A stretch of 64,000 nucleotides of DNA from Agapanthus africanus (taxonomy: Eukaryota > Streptophyta > Magnoliopsida > Asparagales > Amaryllidaceae). The stretch spans positions 229,447,138 to 229,511,137 of the forward strand of contig JASDDO010000018.1 in the NCBI GenBank assembly GCA_030015575.1. Reading direction: 5' to 3'. This document shows positions 24,543 to 35,203 of this stretch, one piece after another. Position 1 is the stretch's first letter. Each line of letters starts with the position of its first letter. The translations under genes were made by a program, and so were the position numbers. The notes below the pieces were generated by a model. It was not told the DNA's origin and searched no databases. It saw only the letters and a program-made list of their open reading frames with translations.

Positions 24543-24734
24543 CTAGCTAGAGCCTTAGACGAAGTCTAGACGGAATTTGAAGTCCGAACGAACCGAAAAC
24601 CCAACCCGGAAAATGCTCTCTGTCCTTTTTTCAAAAACGTGGATTTTTCCAAATTAAAAATTACTAAAATATTTAGCAGGGAAATCTAAGAATTACGGCG
24701 CAAAAAGTTTCTCGTGAACAGTACAAACCGCGGC

Positions 24735-24771
24735 GGAACCGCGGCAGAAGCCTGGCTTCTGCGGCGGTTCC
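24735..24771 (+). other. GC-rich leader palindrome in D
   Basis: GGAACCGCGGCAGAAGCC, a single T, then GGCTTCTGCGGCGGTTCC: 17 of 18 bases pair. Same location after the PBS as in B and E, but different sequence. Confidence 0.75.
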
Positions 24772-25383
24772 ACGGCAATTTGATGACGTCACCCTTCCCT
24801 GTTTGCACAGTAACTCCTATTTTAATATGCTGGATTTTCTGGGAATTTTTAATATTTATTAAAGATTTGAATTTTCTGGGTTGTTTTGGGGATTCGAATG
24901 TTCGATCGGATTATCAGATTTTGTCTATGTGGCTTTCCGGATAAATTTTTAGAATATGTTAAAAAGTTCGACCGGATATAAATACCCAATTTTTCCCCTG
25001 TCGGGAAATTTCCAAGTGTTGGATTTTTCCGTAGTTTAACGACATTCTAAGTAGTGCAAGTAACGCGATGGTCCCTCTAGAAGACAACAAACCTTAACTC
25101 GATTATGTGACCGTCTTGAACTGCCCTTTGAACCTTAGGGTTTGGGGCAGTACGGCGTACCACATGTGAGGCGTTGGCTTGACCCTTCTACGGCTGGACC
25201 GTTGGTACTGAGGCACGAACTGAATGTTGTTAGAATTATTTCATGAGTTGATCTGTTTCGGGAAAACTTGGGTGTTTGAATGTTCGATCGGAAAGTTTAA
25301 CATTTTCTGTTTATCTGGAATGTGATACAATAATTCGAATTCACAAGTAGTTATGAGATAACTGAATGAATGTTATAAACATA

Positions 25384-25718
25384 GCACTTTAGTCTCACTT
25401 GATCGGTTGCCACGGAATTTTGATGTGATCAAAAGTCCGTCGCAATCACGTAGCGTACGCGGATACTCGCCGGGTAAACTTAATAGACAGCCTCACTCCA
25501 TAGCCCCGACCAAGTGACTGTAGGAGAACCCCGTCGCCGAAAGCATCCGTCCGGGTGCTCGCGGTAGCGGTGTTCCGCCTTGGTACACTTCGTCGACGGC
25601 ATCGGGGGTGCAGCCATCTACTAAAGTTTGTGACGAGCATTCGATCAGAATGTCGGGAATCTTGTTGAATTGCCCGACTTGATATTGAAAAGTGTTTTCG
25701 ATAATGAGACTAAAATGC
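25384..25718. mobile_element. Possible MITE-like insert in the D leader
   Basis: GCACTTTAGTCTCA at the left and TGAGACTAAAATGC at the right are inverted repeats with one mismatch, enclosing about 300 bp that is far more GC-rich than its surroundings and missing from the E leader. No target duplication is evident. It could instead be captured host sequence. Confidence 0.4.
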
Positions 25719-27035
25719 GGGGTTTATAATTGTTAGGCATGTGATGTCTAATTAATTCATTTGGTCAGGCATGCGATGTCTGAGGTGGTTGTGGATTCCA
25801 ACTGTTGTAGTTTTACACTTTCTTTTCTGTGACCGTAAGTGTAATATGTGATATCGCCGGTTTCGTTGCTATATGTCAACGACAATTGGGATGCGCACAT
25901 TTACTTACGTTGATGACATGTGATGTTATGTATTGCTGGATATGTTATATTGGATCGTCGTGTTTGAATAGCCGGGGGTTTTTATGTGAGATGAGTGTTT
26001 TTCATTTTCATTCATGTAAAAACTTGTATGTAATATTCTTTTATTGGGACACTTCCAGGTTGCGGAAGATGTCACCCGTTTGTATATTATTTACTTTTCC
26101 GCACATGGATAGACCCAAGGAGGGGAGCACAAGTAACCGGGTTCTGGAGTCCAGTGGGAGACCAACTCGAGGAGTCGAGTCCGGGTCTCCTAACTATAGA
26201 ATTGGTAGGGTTGCTTGCTGCTCTCGTAGGGGTCTAGGGGTGTGGGTTTGGCTATTCATCACGACCGTGGAATCCGTGTTTTATACTGGCTCGTATTGAA
26301 AACACGGACGTCCTAGTATATCCAATATTTCATATGATTCTTCTGCTGCGATATCTGTGATGTGATCATGTGATGTTCTGTGATAGATACAGTATATAGT
26401 ATATATGATATATTATATATACGTTACTTATGTTTTACACCCGTGCTAGCCCTGCCCCGCTCTGCCGTTAGTTACCTATCCTAACGGTGCACGAGGGGAC
26501 ATCGAGGCGAATGCGGATGGCATAAGTGTACGTCGTATTTATCTATGATGTTTAGGTAATTTAAATGATGGGACTTCATTAATGTGATTAATGAAATAAA
26601 AGAAACCTAAGATGTTGTAGAATCGAATTTCAAAATAAAACAGGTAGCTACAGTTCTTGCTTTGCACAGCGGTATATATGATATATCCTGCACCTTATTC
26701 GATGAGGAAAGGACCGAGATCCCTTCACCGGGAGTGACTCCTTTAGCAATAACTGGCAGATGCTACAACCTTCGGTTTGTCTTTTGATTGCTTTTAAGTG
26801 TTTTTGCTTTGCACAGTGATATATATGATATATCCCGCACCTCATTCGACGAGGAAAGGACCGACGATCCCTTCACCGGGAGTGACTCCTTTAGCAAAAC
26901 TAGAAAAGCCTCAAAAACACTCCATTTCAAAATTCATTTGATTCTACAACGATATCAAGTTCATTACGCAATAGGTTTTCATAAAAACCTGTCGTAGCCC
27001 TCCGTCATTTCAGATAAGTCCTATTTAGTATTCGT

Positions 27036-27253
27036 GCTACGTTTGTTGACCTCCGTCAAGGCGTAGTGTACGGTAGCTAACTGGTATTTATCTGCTTATG
27101 CATATGATGCAGATTGGACTAGGGTAGTCGTGCGGCCTTGTTGACCTCCGTCAAGGGTCGTGCGGGTGGGTTTAATTCGATCAAGAAATGACGGGTTGAA
27201 CTTGACTAGTAGCCTATGGTTTGTTGACCTCCGTCAAGGTCATAGGGTGCTAG
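27036..27253 (+). other. Three tandem leader hairpins (D)
   Basis: Each has TTGACCTCCGTCAA. Outer stems: GCTACG/CGTAGT (27036-27067), CGTGCG/CGTGCG pairing only with G-U pairs (27129-27164), and CTAG...CCTATG/CATAGG...CTAG (27206-27253). Confidence 0.7.
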
Positions 27254-27689
27254 GGGCAAAATATTATCGGGAATTTCAAGGGTTGAAATTTGCAATGAGA
27301 TTGCATACCTTCTATGAGATAGTTGGATCCCGATACCCGCTGCGAGTAAGAGTTACTCCTGGGAGAGTTTTACACATTACAATTAGCCGATCAAGTAGGT
27401 GTCTAGAAAGGTGTCAACGGGGTTACGCCTCTGGGAAAACGAGGTTTACATTAATTAGGTTCGTGCGAAAGCACGGGGGACCTCCCTCAAAGTACCGACA
27501 CTGGCCTGGCTGAAAGATTGGCGAACTTGTAGTGTGTAATTAATCCCGGCTAGTCTTTCCTTTTAGGGTTTGAAGGAAGATTTGATAAAAAGCAGTGGGA
27601 GCCATCCTGATTAGATAAAATAATAACCAATCTATTCTTGCAAGAGCGCACGCTGAGTGTTTTCTTCTCTCTCTCTCCAGGTAGCGACC

Positions 27690-30477
27690 ATATCACGCCT
27701 TAATCAAGATAATAATACGGATTATTGACCGAACCCACTTGTTATACTGAGCTGGGGAACGTTGGTCCCGCTCCAACTTATAATTGTTATAAGACAGAGC
27801 AGGAAATTGGGGATTACCAGAATTCTCGTGCCACCCAAACGAAGAGAGTGCATGCTGATGCATCATCTTCGGGTGTGTTCATTATACAGAACTGTTTCTC
27901 AGTATCCTCCGCATCCTTGGTATATGATACCGGATCAGGATCCCATATATGTAATCTGTTACATAGGGCTACAAAAGGGTAGAAAAACTGAGCTCGGGTG
28001 ATAAGTTTCATGAGGCAGAAAACGGGGCAAGAGTTGCAGCCAAGTCTGTCGGTCACTGTCACCCTGTATTACCAATACATTGATTCTGAATGAATGTTAT
28101 TAGATACCGAACCTGATATACCAAATCATATCACTCTCTTTGTTAGAAAAGAAAGGATATAATTTTGTATTGATGGATAATTTTTTGAACATTTCCTATA
28201 TCAAAAGTTGATCGGTTCAGGCACGTTATCTAAAAGCATTGATGTTCTAAATCAAACTACAGTTCTTAGTATATGGAACACACACAAGAGGAAGAGTTCA
28301 GAAATGAACGAATTCTTCTTGAGGTATTGTAGACTAGGTCATATCAATGCGACCCGACTAGCTAGAGTTACATAAAGATGCATATTTAAATTAGTTTGAA
28401 CTTACATCTTGTGAAACTCGCCAGTCATGTCACAAAGATAAGATGACCAGAGCTCTGTTTAATGGAAACAGAGAAAGAGTTAGTGAACTCTTGGGATGAT
28501 ACATGTTGATGTATGTAGGTCCCCTGTCTACACATGCCAGGACCGGTTCTTTGTACTTCATTACATTCTCTGATGATCTTTCGAGATTCAGACCTATGTT
28601 CCTGTTGAAACACAAGTCCGAACCTTTTGAGATATTCACAGAATATAAGTTAGAAGTAGAGAACCAAAATTCGGGTAAAAGTATTATGTCCTTTGATGCG
28701 ATCAAGGAGAAGAATACTTGTGCACGGAATACCTGGACTATTCTAAAGGAGAATGAGATTCTCTCTCAGCATTACTCCTCCGTATACACCATAGGACGAT
28801 GGTATATCGGGGCGGAGCAGATACACCCTATTTGATATGGTGTGCTCTATGATGAGTACTGCTGAGTTACCTATTTCCTTCTTGGGGGTTATGCACTTAT
28901 GAAGTTGCATACCTATTGAATTAAGTTCCAATCAAATCAATTGCCTACCATTCCATATGAGATATGGAAAGGGAAGAGCCCATGTCTTAAGCTAGTTAAG
29001 ATTTGGGGTTGTCCGGCCTATGTCTAAAAGCAAAATCCGGACAAGCTCGAGGCAAGGTCTGTTATGTAGAACTGGAAGTGTTCCAGCTATACAAACTACA
29101 GCAGATGATTTGGTACAACCAGAGGATTCAGTAGAAACCAACGAACCTCAGCCTCTCCGCCGATCTAGTAGGGTTCCTCACCCACCTGAGAGATACTTCG
29201 GTTTCTCTATGACAGTGGGAGCGAGGAATGCATCATGAGATGATGACCCAACTAGTTTCGAGCTGGCCATCAAGAGTGAGACTCTGTAAGAATGGCTGGA
29301 TGCTTATCGATCTGAGATGGAATCCTTATACACCAACAAAGTATGGACTTTGGTTGCTATATCTGAAGGGTTAAATCCCCATCAAGAGCAAGTATATCTT
29401 GAGAAGATTACTTGGTGTACATCGAAAAGTTGAGACTTTCAAAGCTAGACTTGTTAAAAGTGTGCATCATTGACCAGGTGTGGATAATGATGAAACCTTT
29501 TTCAAGTAGCTATGCTTAAGTCCATCCAGATCCTACTTGTCACGGCTACATACCATGACTACGATATCTGGTGGTTGGGTGTCATGACTGCTTTTCTAAA
29601 TGATGTTTTAGAAGAGTGCGTCTATAAGTACACAGCCAGAGGGCTTCGTAGACAGTGGGAGCAGCGGAAACGTGTGCAAGATGCTTTATAGGATAAAGCA
29701 GGCATCGCGGAGTTGGAACATCTGTTTTGATGGATTAGTCAAAGAGTTTGACATCATCAAAATGGTAGATGAACCTTGTATAAACAAAAAGGTAGTAGGG
29801 AGTATGGTGGTGATCCTCGTAGAGTACGTGGATGACATACTCTTGATAAGAAAGGAGTTTCCTATGCTACGCTCGATCAATCTCCGTTTATCACAATGAT
29901 TCTCCATATAGGATCAAAATGATACCTCCTAAATCCTGAGTTTTGGATCTATGAGATAGATTTAATTGGTTGTTAGGATTCTCACTAGGTGTAGTGAGAT
30001 GGTATCAATCGATCCTGACGAGAATCACTGGAAGGGTTCCAGGGTGATAAAGACGACTGAATGTCAGTCACAGGAATTGTCTTTACCCTCAGTGGAGGGA
30101 CGGTATGTTGGAAGAGTTCCAAGCTAGATACCGTGACATACTAGACGATAAAGGCTGGATACATCGCTACTAAAGATGCTACCAAAGAGGCTGTCTGGGT
30201 GTATATCTGTTCATGAGATGAACTTAGTTCCTTCCATTGTGTGACAATGGAGTTGTGGCTTATGCCAAGGAACGTCCGTCCCATCAGTGATCCAGACATA
30301 TTCTAAGGCAGTATCACCTGATCATGGAGATGGTTGATCTCAAGGGTGATCGTGGATAGGAGAGTAGACTCAGAGGATAACACGGCGGATCCACTCACGA
30401 AGGCCTTTTCCCAGAGAGAGACTTTCATGGGATGGTTGAGTATGAGATACTGCAACCACTGCTACAGATGGCCCTAG
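27690..30477 (+). pseudogene. pol: D pol: heavily degraded protease-integrase-RT-RNase H
   Basis: The whole pol order is recognisable but shattered. ATA replaces the start ATG. Protease reads VYDTGSGSHIC (about 27925). Integrase, RT and RNase H are broken by many small indels and stops. Short islands persist, such as YVDDILLI near 29825 and KQASRSWNICF near 29695. The RT thumb to RNase H region has lost a large part (about 29925-30010), as judged against E. It ends just before the polypurine tract. It cannot supply any enzyme, which contrasts with the near-identical LTRs. Confidence 0.88.
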
Positions 30478-30480
30478 TGC

Positions 30481-30491
30481 AAGTGGGAGAT
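30481..30491 (+). other. D polypurine tract
   Basis: AAGTGGGAGAT before TGTTAG of the 3' LTR. It is intact despite the ruined pol, as expected if cis signals were kept for mobilisation. Confidence 0.85.
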
Positions 30492-32709
30492 TGTTAGTTA
30501 TATGTATGCCCTAAAGGCCATTACTATACATAGAATGTATATTGTAGTGGATGCTGGGACATATATAGGGAGGACTTTCTCGCTCGACATGATAGTATGC
30601 TATCTGGTTACTCTTTACCTTAACGTGTACACTGATTGTCTCTCTGTTACATGTTGGTAAAGCCCTTAGGATCTGTACTTGACTACCTGGACTATGATGC
30701 GGATCATACTAGTGGGGGCATGGTAGTCCATAAGTACATCCTTCAAAGTCCCTAGTCATGGGTGTATCGAGACGGGGCATCGATATACCAGAGTAGACTA
30801 GCGTATACCTTCTCGACCCATACAGATGGGCGATGGATGATCCCATATCCATTGGTGTTTGACATCAGAGATGATATACGGGTGCTCAGTGGAGACTGGA
30901 TACACTGGACGGACTCGCCGAGAACTCCCAGATGGTATTATACCTCACGTCAGATGGCAGTTCTCTGGTGACACTGGTACAGAGTAGTCTGTTGACCCGA
31001 GATCGTCATAGAGTCTTGTGTGGTTCCCACTGTGCTTTGATTTCCATCTTACCACGTCCAAGAGGGCGTGCAAAACGGTGGTTTTTGGGTACAGTCCCGA
31101 GTCACATGGAGGCAATGAGCGATAGGAGGGGATTCGTCTCTCCCGGTATAGGGAGTTGATGTTGCGCTGTGTTCGATTGGCTATAACCGGAAATCCCTGG
31201 CCAGGGTTGCTGAGATTTACTGGTAAGTGTTACCAGTAGTTTCTCGAACTGTCATAGACCTCATATCGACACGACTTATCGAGCTATTGGGGTCTGACGT
31301 TTACCACCCCTAGGCGAGATATGCGACATATCAGACGATCAGACCGGACTGTACGGTAGTGTTACTGGTTGGATTCACTGGAGTATGAGCGGGCTTGCTC
31401 GTCGATCTTCAGATCGCTCAATACCCGGGTGGCCGTTACGTTTAGCAGACCGCTTGCGGCTTGTGGGTGTTTGATATGATCATCACCTGCTGCCGGCGTA
31501 TTGACGAGTCTTTAGAGTCCTACACAGAGGTTTCCTGGCTCAAGCGAAACGAAATAGGAGCGCATATGAGATATGTGCGGGACCGAGAATAATGCATGTA
31601 TGTGATACCGTATTCTATTCTCGCGATGAATGTGTCGAATGGTTATATGCGATATAACCTAGTTATCGAATCGAGGGTTGATTCGATAAGCCGATACATT
31701 GGATACTAGTCGGTTATATGCGATATGACCGGATCGTTAAATCAAGTGTTGATTTAATGATTTAATGCATAATTATATATTTGATATATTACTTTGCGTT
31801 AACTAGTATTGGTTCACTTTAAATGGATTTTCTCACTCGGATGTGCACATTGTATATGTGATATACTTTTTGTGCACTTGATTGTATCATGTTTGATGAT
31901 ACATGTTTGCTAGGGTTTTTGTGTAAAGATCAAACTATGGTTACATGTTAATGGTTAGGGTTATGTTTTATTCACTTATTTATTTATTTATTCTTTTGGA
32001 AAAAGAAAAGAAAATGAGAAAATGGTGGCTTGTTTTGTTTTGTTCATGAAGCTTCATGAAGAGTTTGACCAAGTGACCATTTTGTCTCATGCTTAACCCT
32101 AACCATCCCACTAACCATGATTTATTCTCTACACTTGACCATGGTTTGGTTATGATAAGTATTCTTTTAATTTTCTTTTTTGAATTAACTTATCATAACA
32201 TTTTACCTTCTTCTTCTTCATTTCTTCAAGTGAAGAAAGCTTGCCTCCATCAATGGCAAGTGATGAAAAAGAGTGAGAAATCCAAAACTAAAGTCTACCC
32301 ACTTCCTATTTCTTCATCCTCTACCTCTTGCCAAGTAGTAGAGTGTGTTTTCTTCACAAGTTTCTTGACTTGGTGAAGTTGGAGCTTGATTTAGCGATGC
32401 CTCGACGTAGATCATCTTCGGCATGGACATCGACGACCTAGCTCGCCTATTCTCCGACGAAGCCGACGCTAGAGCCCGGGAATTCATTTGGACAGCGAGG
32501 GGACTTCGTTACGGAGATATGGAGGTGGAGCACCGGATCTACAAAGGTTGTATTTCCGTATTCTCTTAGTTAAGTTGTTAACTAGTTTCTTTTTCGCCTA
32601 GATTTCTAGCCGACGATCCGTAGTTTAGGGTTTCTCGGCACCTAGATTTTTTGAAATTGGCATGTTCGATGCCTTGCGAGACCTCATTAGGGTGCCTAGG
32701 AACCCTACA
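30492..32709 (+). repeat. D 3' LTR
   Basis: About 99% identical to the 5' LTR by eye. Ends AACCCTACA, followed by the target duplication AGAGC. Confidence 0.95.
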
Positions 32710-32889
32710 AGAGCATTAGGCGATGTGTATACGAAGTTAAAACTCTGATCAAACCCGATACGACGAAATAAAACCCCTCTCTGGATTTTTTTCAAAAACT
32801 GTGATTTTTATGAATTAAAAATAGCTAAAAAAATCAACAGGGAATTATAAGAATAACAGTGAAAAACGACAGTCTAAACCGTATGTACT

Positions 32890-32935
32890 GCCGCGGAACC
32901 GCGGCCAATCCTTGCTTGGGCCGCGGATCCACGGC
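32890..32935 (+). other. GC-rich leader palindrome in E
   Basis: GCCGCGGAACCGCGGCCAA pairs with TTGGGCCGCGGATCCACGGC (one bulge, two mismatches). The apex (about 32908) is the breakpoint of the inverted fragment at 20096-20154. Confidence 0.72.
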
Positions 32936-34555
32936 CGTACAGTGAAGTTTGACGTTTTGTTTTACACTATTATGACTGTCTCTGTTAGTGATAATTTCTG
33001 GGTATTTTTTATATGACTCAAGTGTTGAGTGTTCTGGGGTTTATTTTGTAATCGTTGATTCGATCGGAAAATTTAATTTCTTTATTTTTTCCGGATATTT
33101 AGAAACTGTTAAAAAGTTCGAGCGGATATCATTAACTCACTTTTTCCCGGCATGAAAAACTTTCAAGTGTTGAATTTTTATCGGGTTTAAATCTTTCGGA
33201 AAAATGTGCAAGTAACGCGGTGGACCCTCTAGAAGACAACAAACCTTAACTCCATTATGTGACCGTCTTGAACTGCCTCTAAACCTTAAGGTTTGGGGCA
33301 GTACGGCGTGCCACATGTGAGGTGTTGGCTTGACCCTTCTACGGCTGGATCACCGGTACTGTGACATATTCTGGGATTATTTGAACTCCACTCAAGTGTT
33401 GAGCTATTTAGGAAATTTTGGGTATTTGATTATCTGTTCGGATAGTTTAATACTGTCTATTTATCTGGGATGTGATACAATATGTGGAATTCATAGAGTT
33501 AGGCATGAAATGCGAAGTATGTGATATTTCGGATTTACGATGTCTAAAGTGATTGTGGATTCCAAATATTGTAGTTTTACAATTTCTTTTCTGTGACCGT
33601 AAGTGTAGTATGTAGTTGTATTGCCGGTTCTCGTTGCTATACATCAACGACAATTGGTGTATGCATACTTACTTACGTTGATGATATGTGATATTATGTG
33701 TTGCTGTGATATGTTATATTGGATCGTCGTATTCTGAATAGCCGGGGGTTTTATGTGAGATGAGGGATTTTATTTTCATTCATGTAAAATTCATTTGTAT
33801 ATAATATTATTTTATTGGGGCACTTCCGGGATGAGGTTGATGTCACCAGTGTATATTATTTACTTTTCCGCATTCGGTAGACCCAAGGAGGGGAGCACAA
33901 GTAACCAGGTTCTAGGGTCCAGTGGGAGGCCATCTCGAGAAGTCGAGACCGGGTCTCCTAACCCTAGAATTGGCAATGTTACTTGCCGCTCTCGTAGGAG
34001 TCTAGGGATGTGTGTTTGGCTATTCATCGCGACCGTGGAATCCGTGTTTTATACAGGCTCGTATTGAAAACACGGACGTCCTAGTATATCCAATATTTCA
34101 TATATGTTCTTCTGCTGCAATGTTCTGTGATGAAATCATATTATTGCCTGAGACGAATGCTTATACTATATATATATATGCTGATATATAAATATTACTG
34201 CTTTCGTTTATTCTGTGATGCTTAGGAAGCATAAGCTGATGGGATTTTATTAATGAGATTAATAAAAAAGAAACCTAAAAGATGTTGTAGAATCAAAACT
34301 TTATAGAAAGGGTAGCTACAGTTTTGCTTTGCATAGCGGTATATATGATATACCCTGCACCTTATTCGATGAGGAAAGAGCCGAAATCCCTTCACCGGGA
34401 GTGACCTCTTTAGCGAAACTAGAAAAAGCCTAAAAAACACTCCTTTTTCAAAAACCACATGATTCTACGACGATATCAAGTTCATTACGCTCAAGGTTTT
34501 CTGAAAAACCTGCGTAGCCCTCCGTCATTTCAGATAGATATTATTTAGTATTCGT

Positions 34556-34770
34556 GCTATGTTTGTTGACTTAGTCAAGGCGTAGTGTACGGTAGCTAAA
34601 TAGTGTTTATCTGCTATAGCATGAGATGTGATTGGATTAGGGTAGTCGTACGACCTTGTTGACTCAGTCAAGGGTCGTACGGATGGGTTTAATTCAATCG
34701 GAAAATGTACAGGTTGAACTTGACTTGCGATTTATGGTTTGTTGACTTAGTCAAGATCATAGATCGCTAG
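34556..34770 (+). other. Three tandem leader hairpins (E)
   Basis: GCTATG/CGTAGT (34556-34586, G-T pairs at two positions), CGTACGACC.../GGGTCGTACG (34647-34681) and CTTGCGATTTATG/CATAGATCGCTAG (34724-34770). Inner stem TTGAC/GTCAA in all three. Confidence 0.72.
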
Positions 34771-35203
34771 GGGCAAAATATTATCGGGAATTTCAAGTGT
34801 TGAAATTTGCAATAAGATTGCATACCTCCTATGAGATAGTTGGATCCCGATACCTACTGCGAGTAAGAGTTACTCCTGGGAGAGTTTTACACAGGACAAT
34901 TAGCCGATCAAGTAGGTGTCTAGAAAAGTGTTAACGAGGTTACGCCTCTGGGAAAACTAGGTTTACTTTAATTAGGTCCGTGCGAAAGCACGGGGAACCT
35001 CCCTCAAGTACCGACACTGTTCTGGCTGAAAGATTGGCGAAATTGTAGGGTGTAATTAATCCCGGCTAATCTTACCTTTTAGGGTTTGAAGGAAGATTTG
35101 ATAAAAACTGTGGGAGACATCCTGATTATATAAGATAATAACCAATCTAATCTTGCAAGAGCATACGCTAAAGTGTTTTCTTCTCTCTCTCCAGGTAGCG
35201 ACC

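Larger units (their letters stand above)
24543..27689 (+). other. D non-coding structured leader
   Basis: About 3.1 kb without gag. Structures: near-perfect GC-rich palindrome 24735-24771; block shared with gypsy G 25055-25210; GC-rich insert bounded by 14-bp inverted repeats 25384-25718; long hairpin 26139-26205; TCCGTGTTTT/AAAACACGGA 26273-26308; module with arms AAAGGA/TCCTTT twice (26708-26744, 26855-26892); three-hairpin array 27036-27253; AATTTCAA/TTGAAATT 27272-27290; CGTGC-GAAA-GCACG tetraloop hairpin 27462-27475. It ends CTCTCTCTCCAG at 27680. Confidence 0.78.
22311..32709 (+). mobile_element. Ty1/copia element D (youngest insertion)
   Basis: 5' LTR 22311-24529, PBS 24531-24542, leader to 27689, degraded pol 27690-30477, polypurine tract 30481-30491, 3' LTR 30492-32709. 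Exact 5-bp target duplication AGAGC at 22306-22310 and 32710-32714. LTRs differ at about 20 of 2,200 sites by eye (about 1%), the least of any pair here. Despite this the pol is badly shattered, so it was probably copied with enzymes from another element. Confidence 0.95.
32715..35203 (+). other. E non-coding structured leader
   Basis: About 2.5 kb, no gag. GC-rich palindrome 32890-32935; block shared with gypsy G 33181-33360; long hairpin 33907-33973 (TTCTAGGGT/ACCCTAGAA and CTCGA/TCGAG both perfect); TCCGTGTTTT/AAAACACGGA 34041-34076; one AAAGAG/CTCTTT hairpin 34375-34411 where the others have two; three-hairpin array 34556-34770; AATTTCAA/TTGAAATT 34789-34807; CCGTGC-GAAA-GCACGG tetraloop hairpin near 34978-34992. 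Pyrimidine tract and CCAG end at 35194. Confidence 0.78.
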
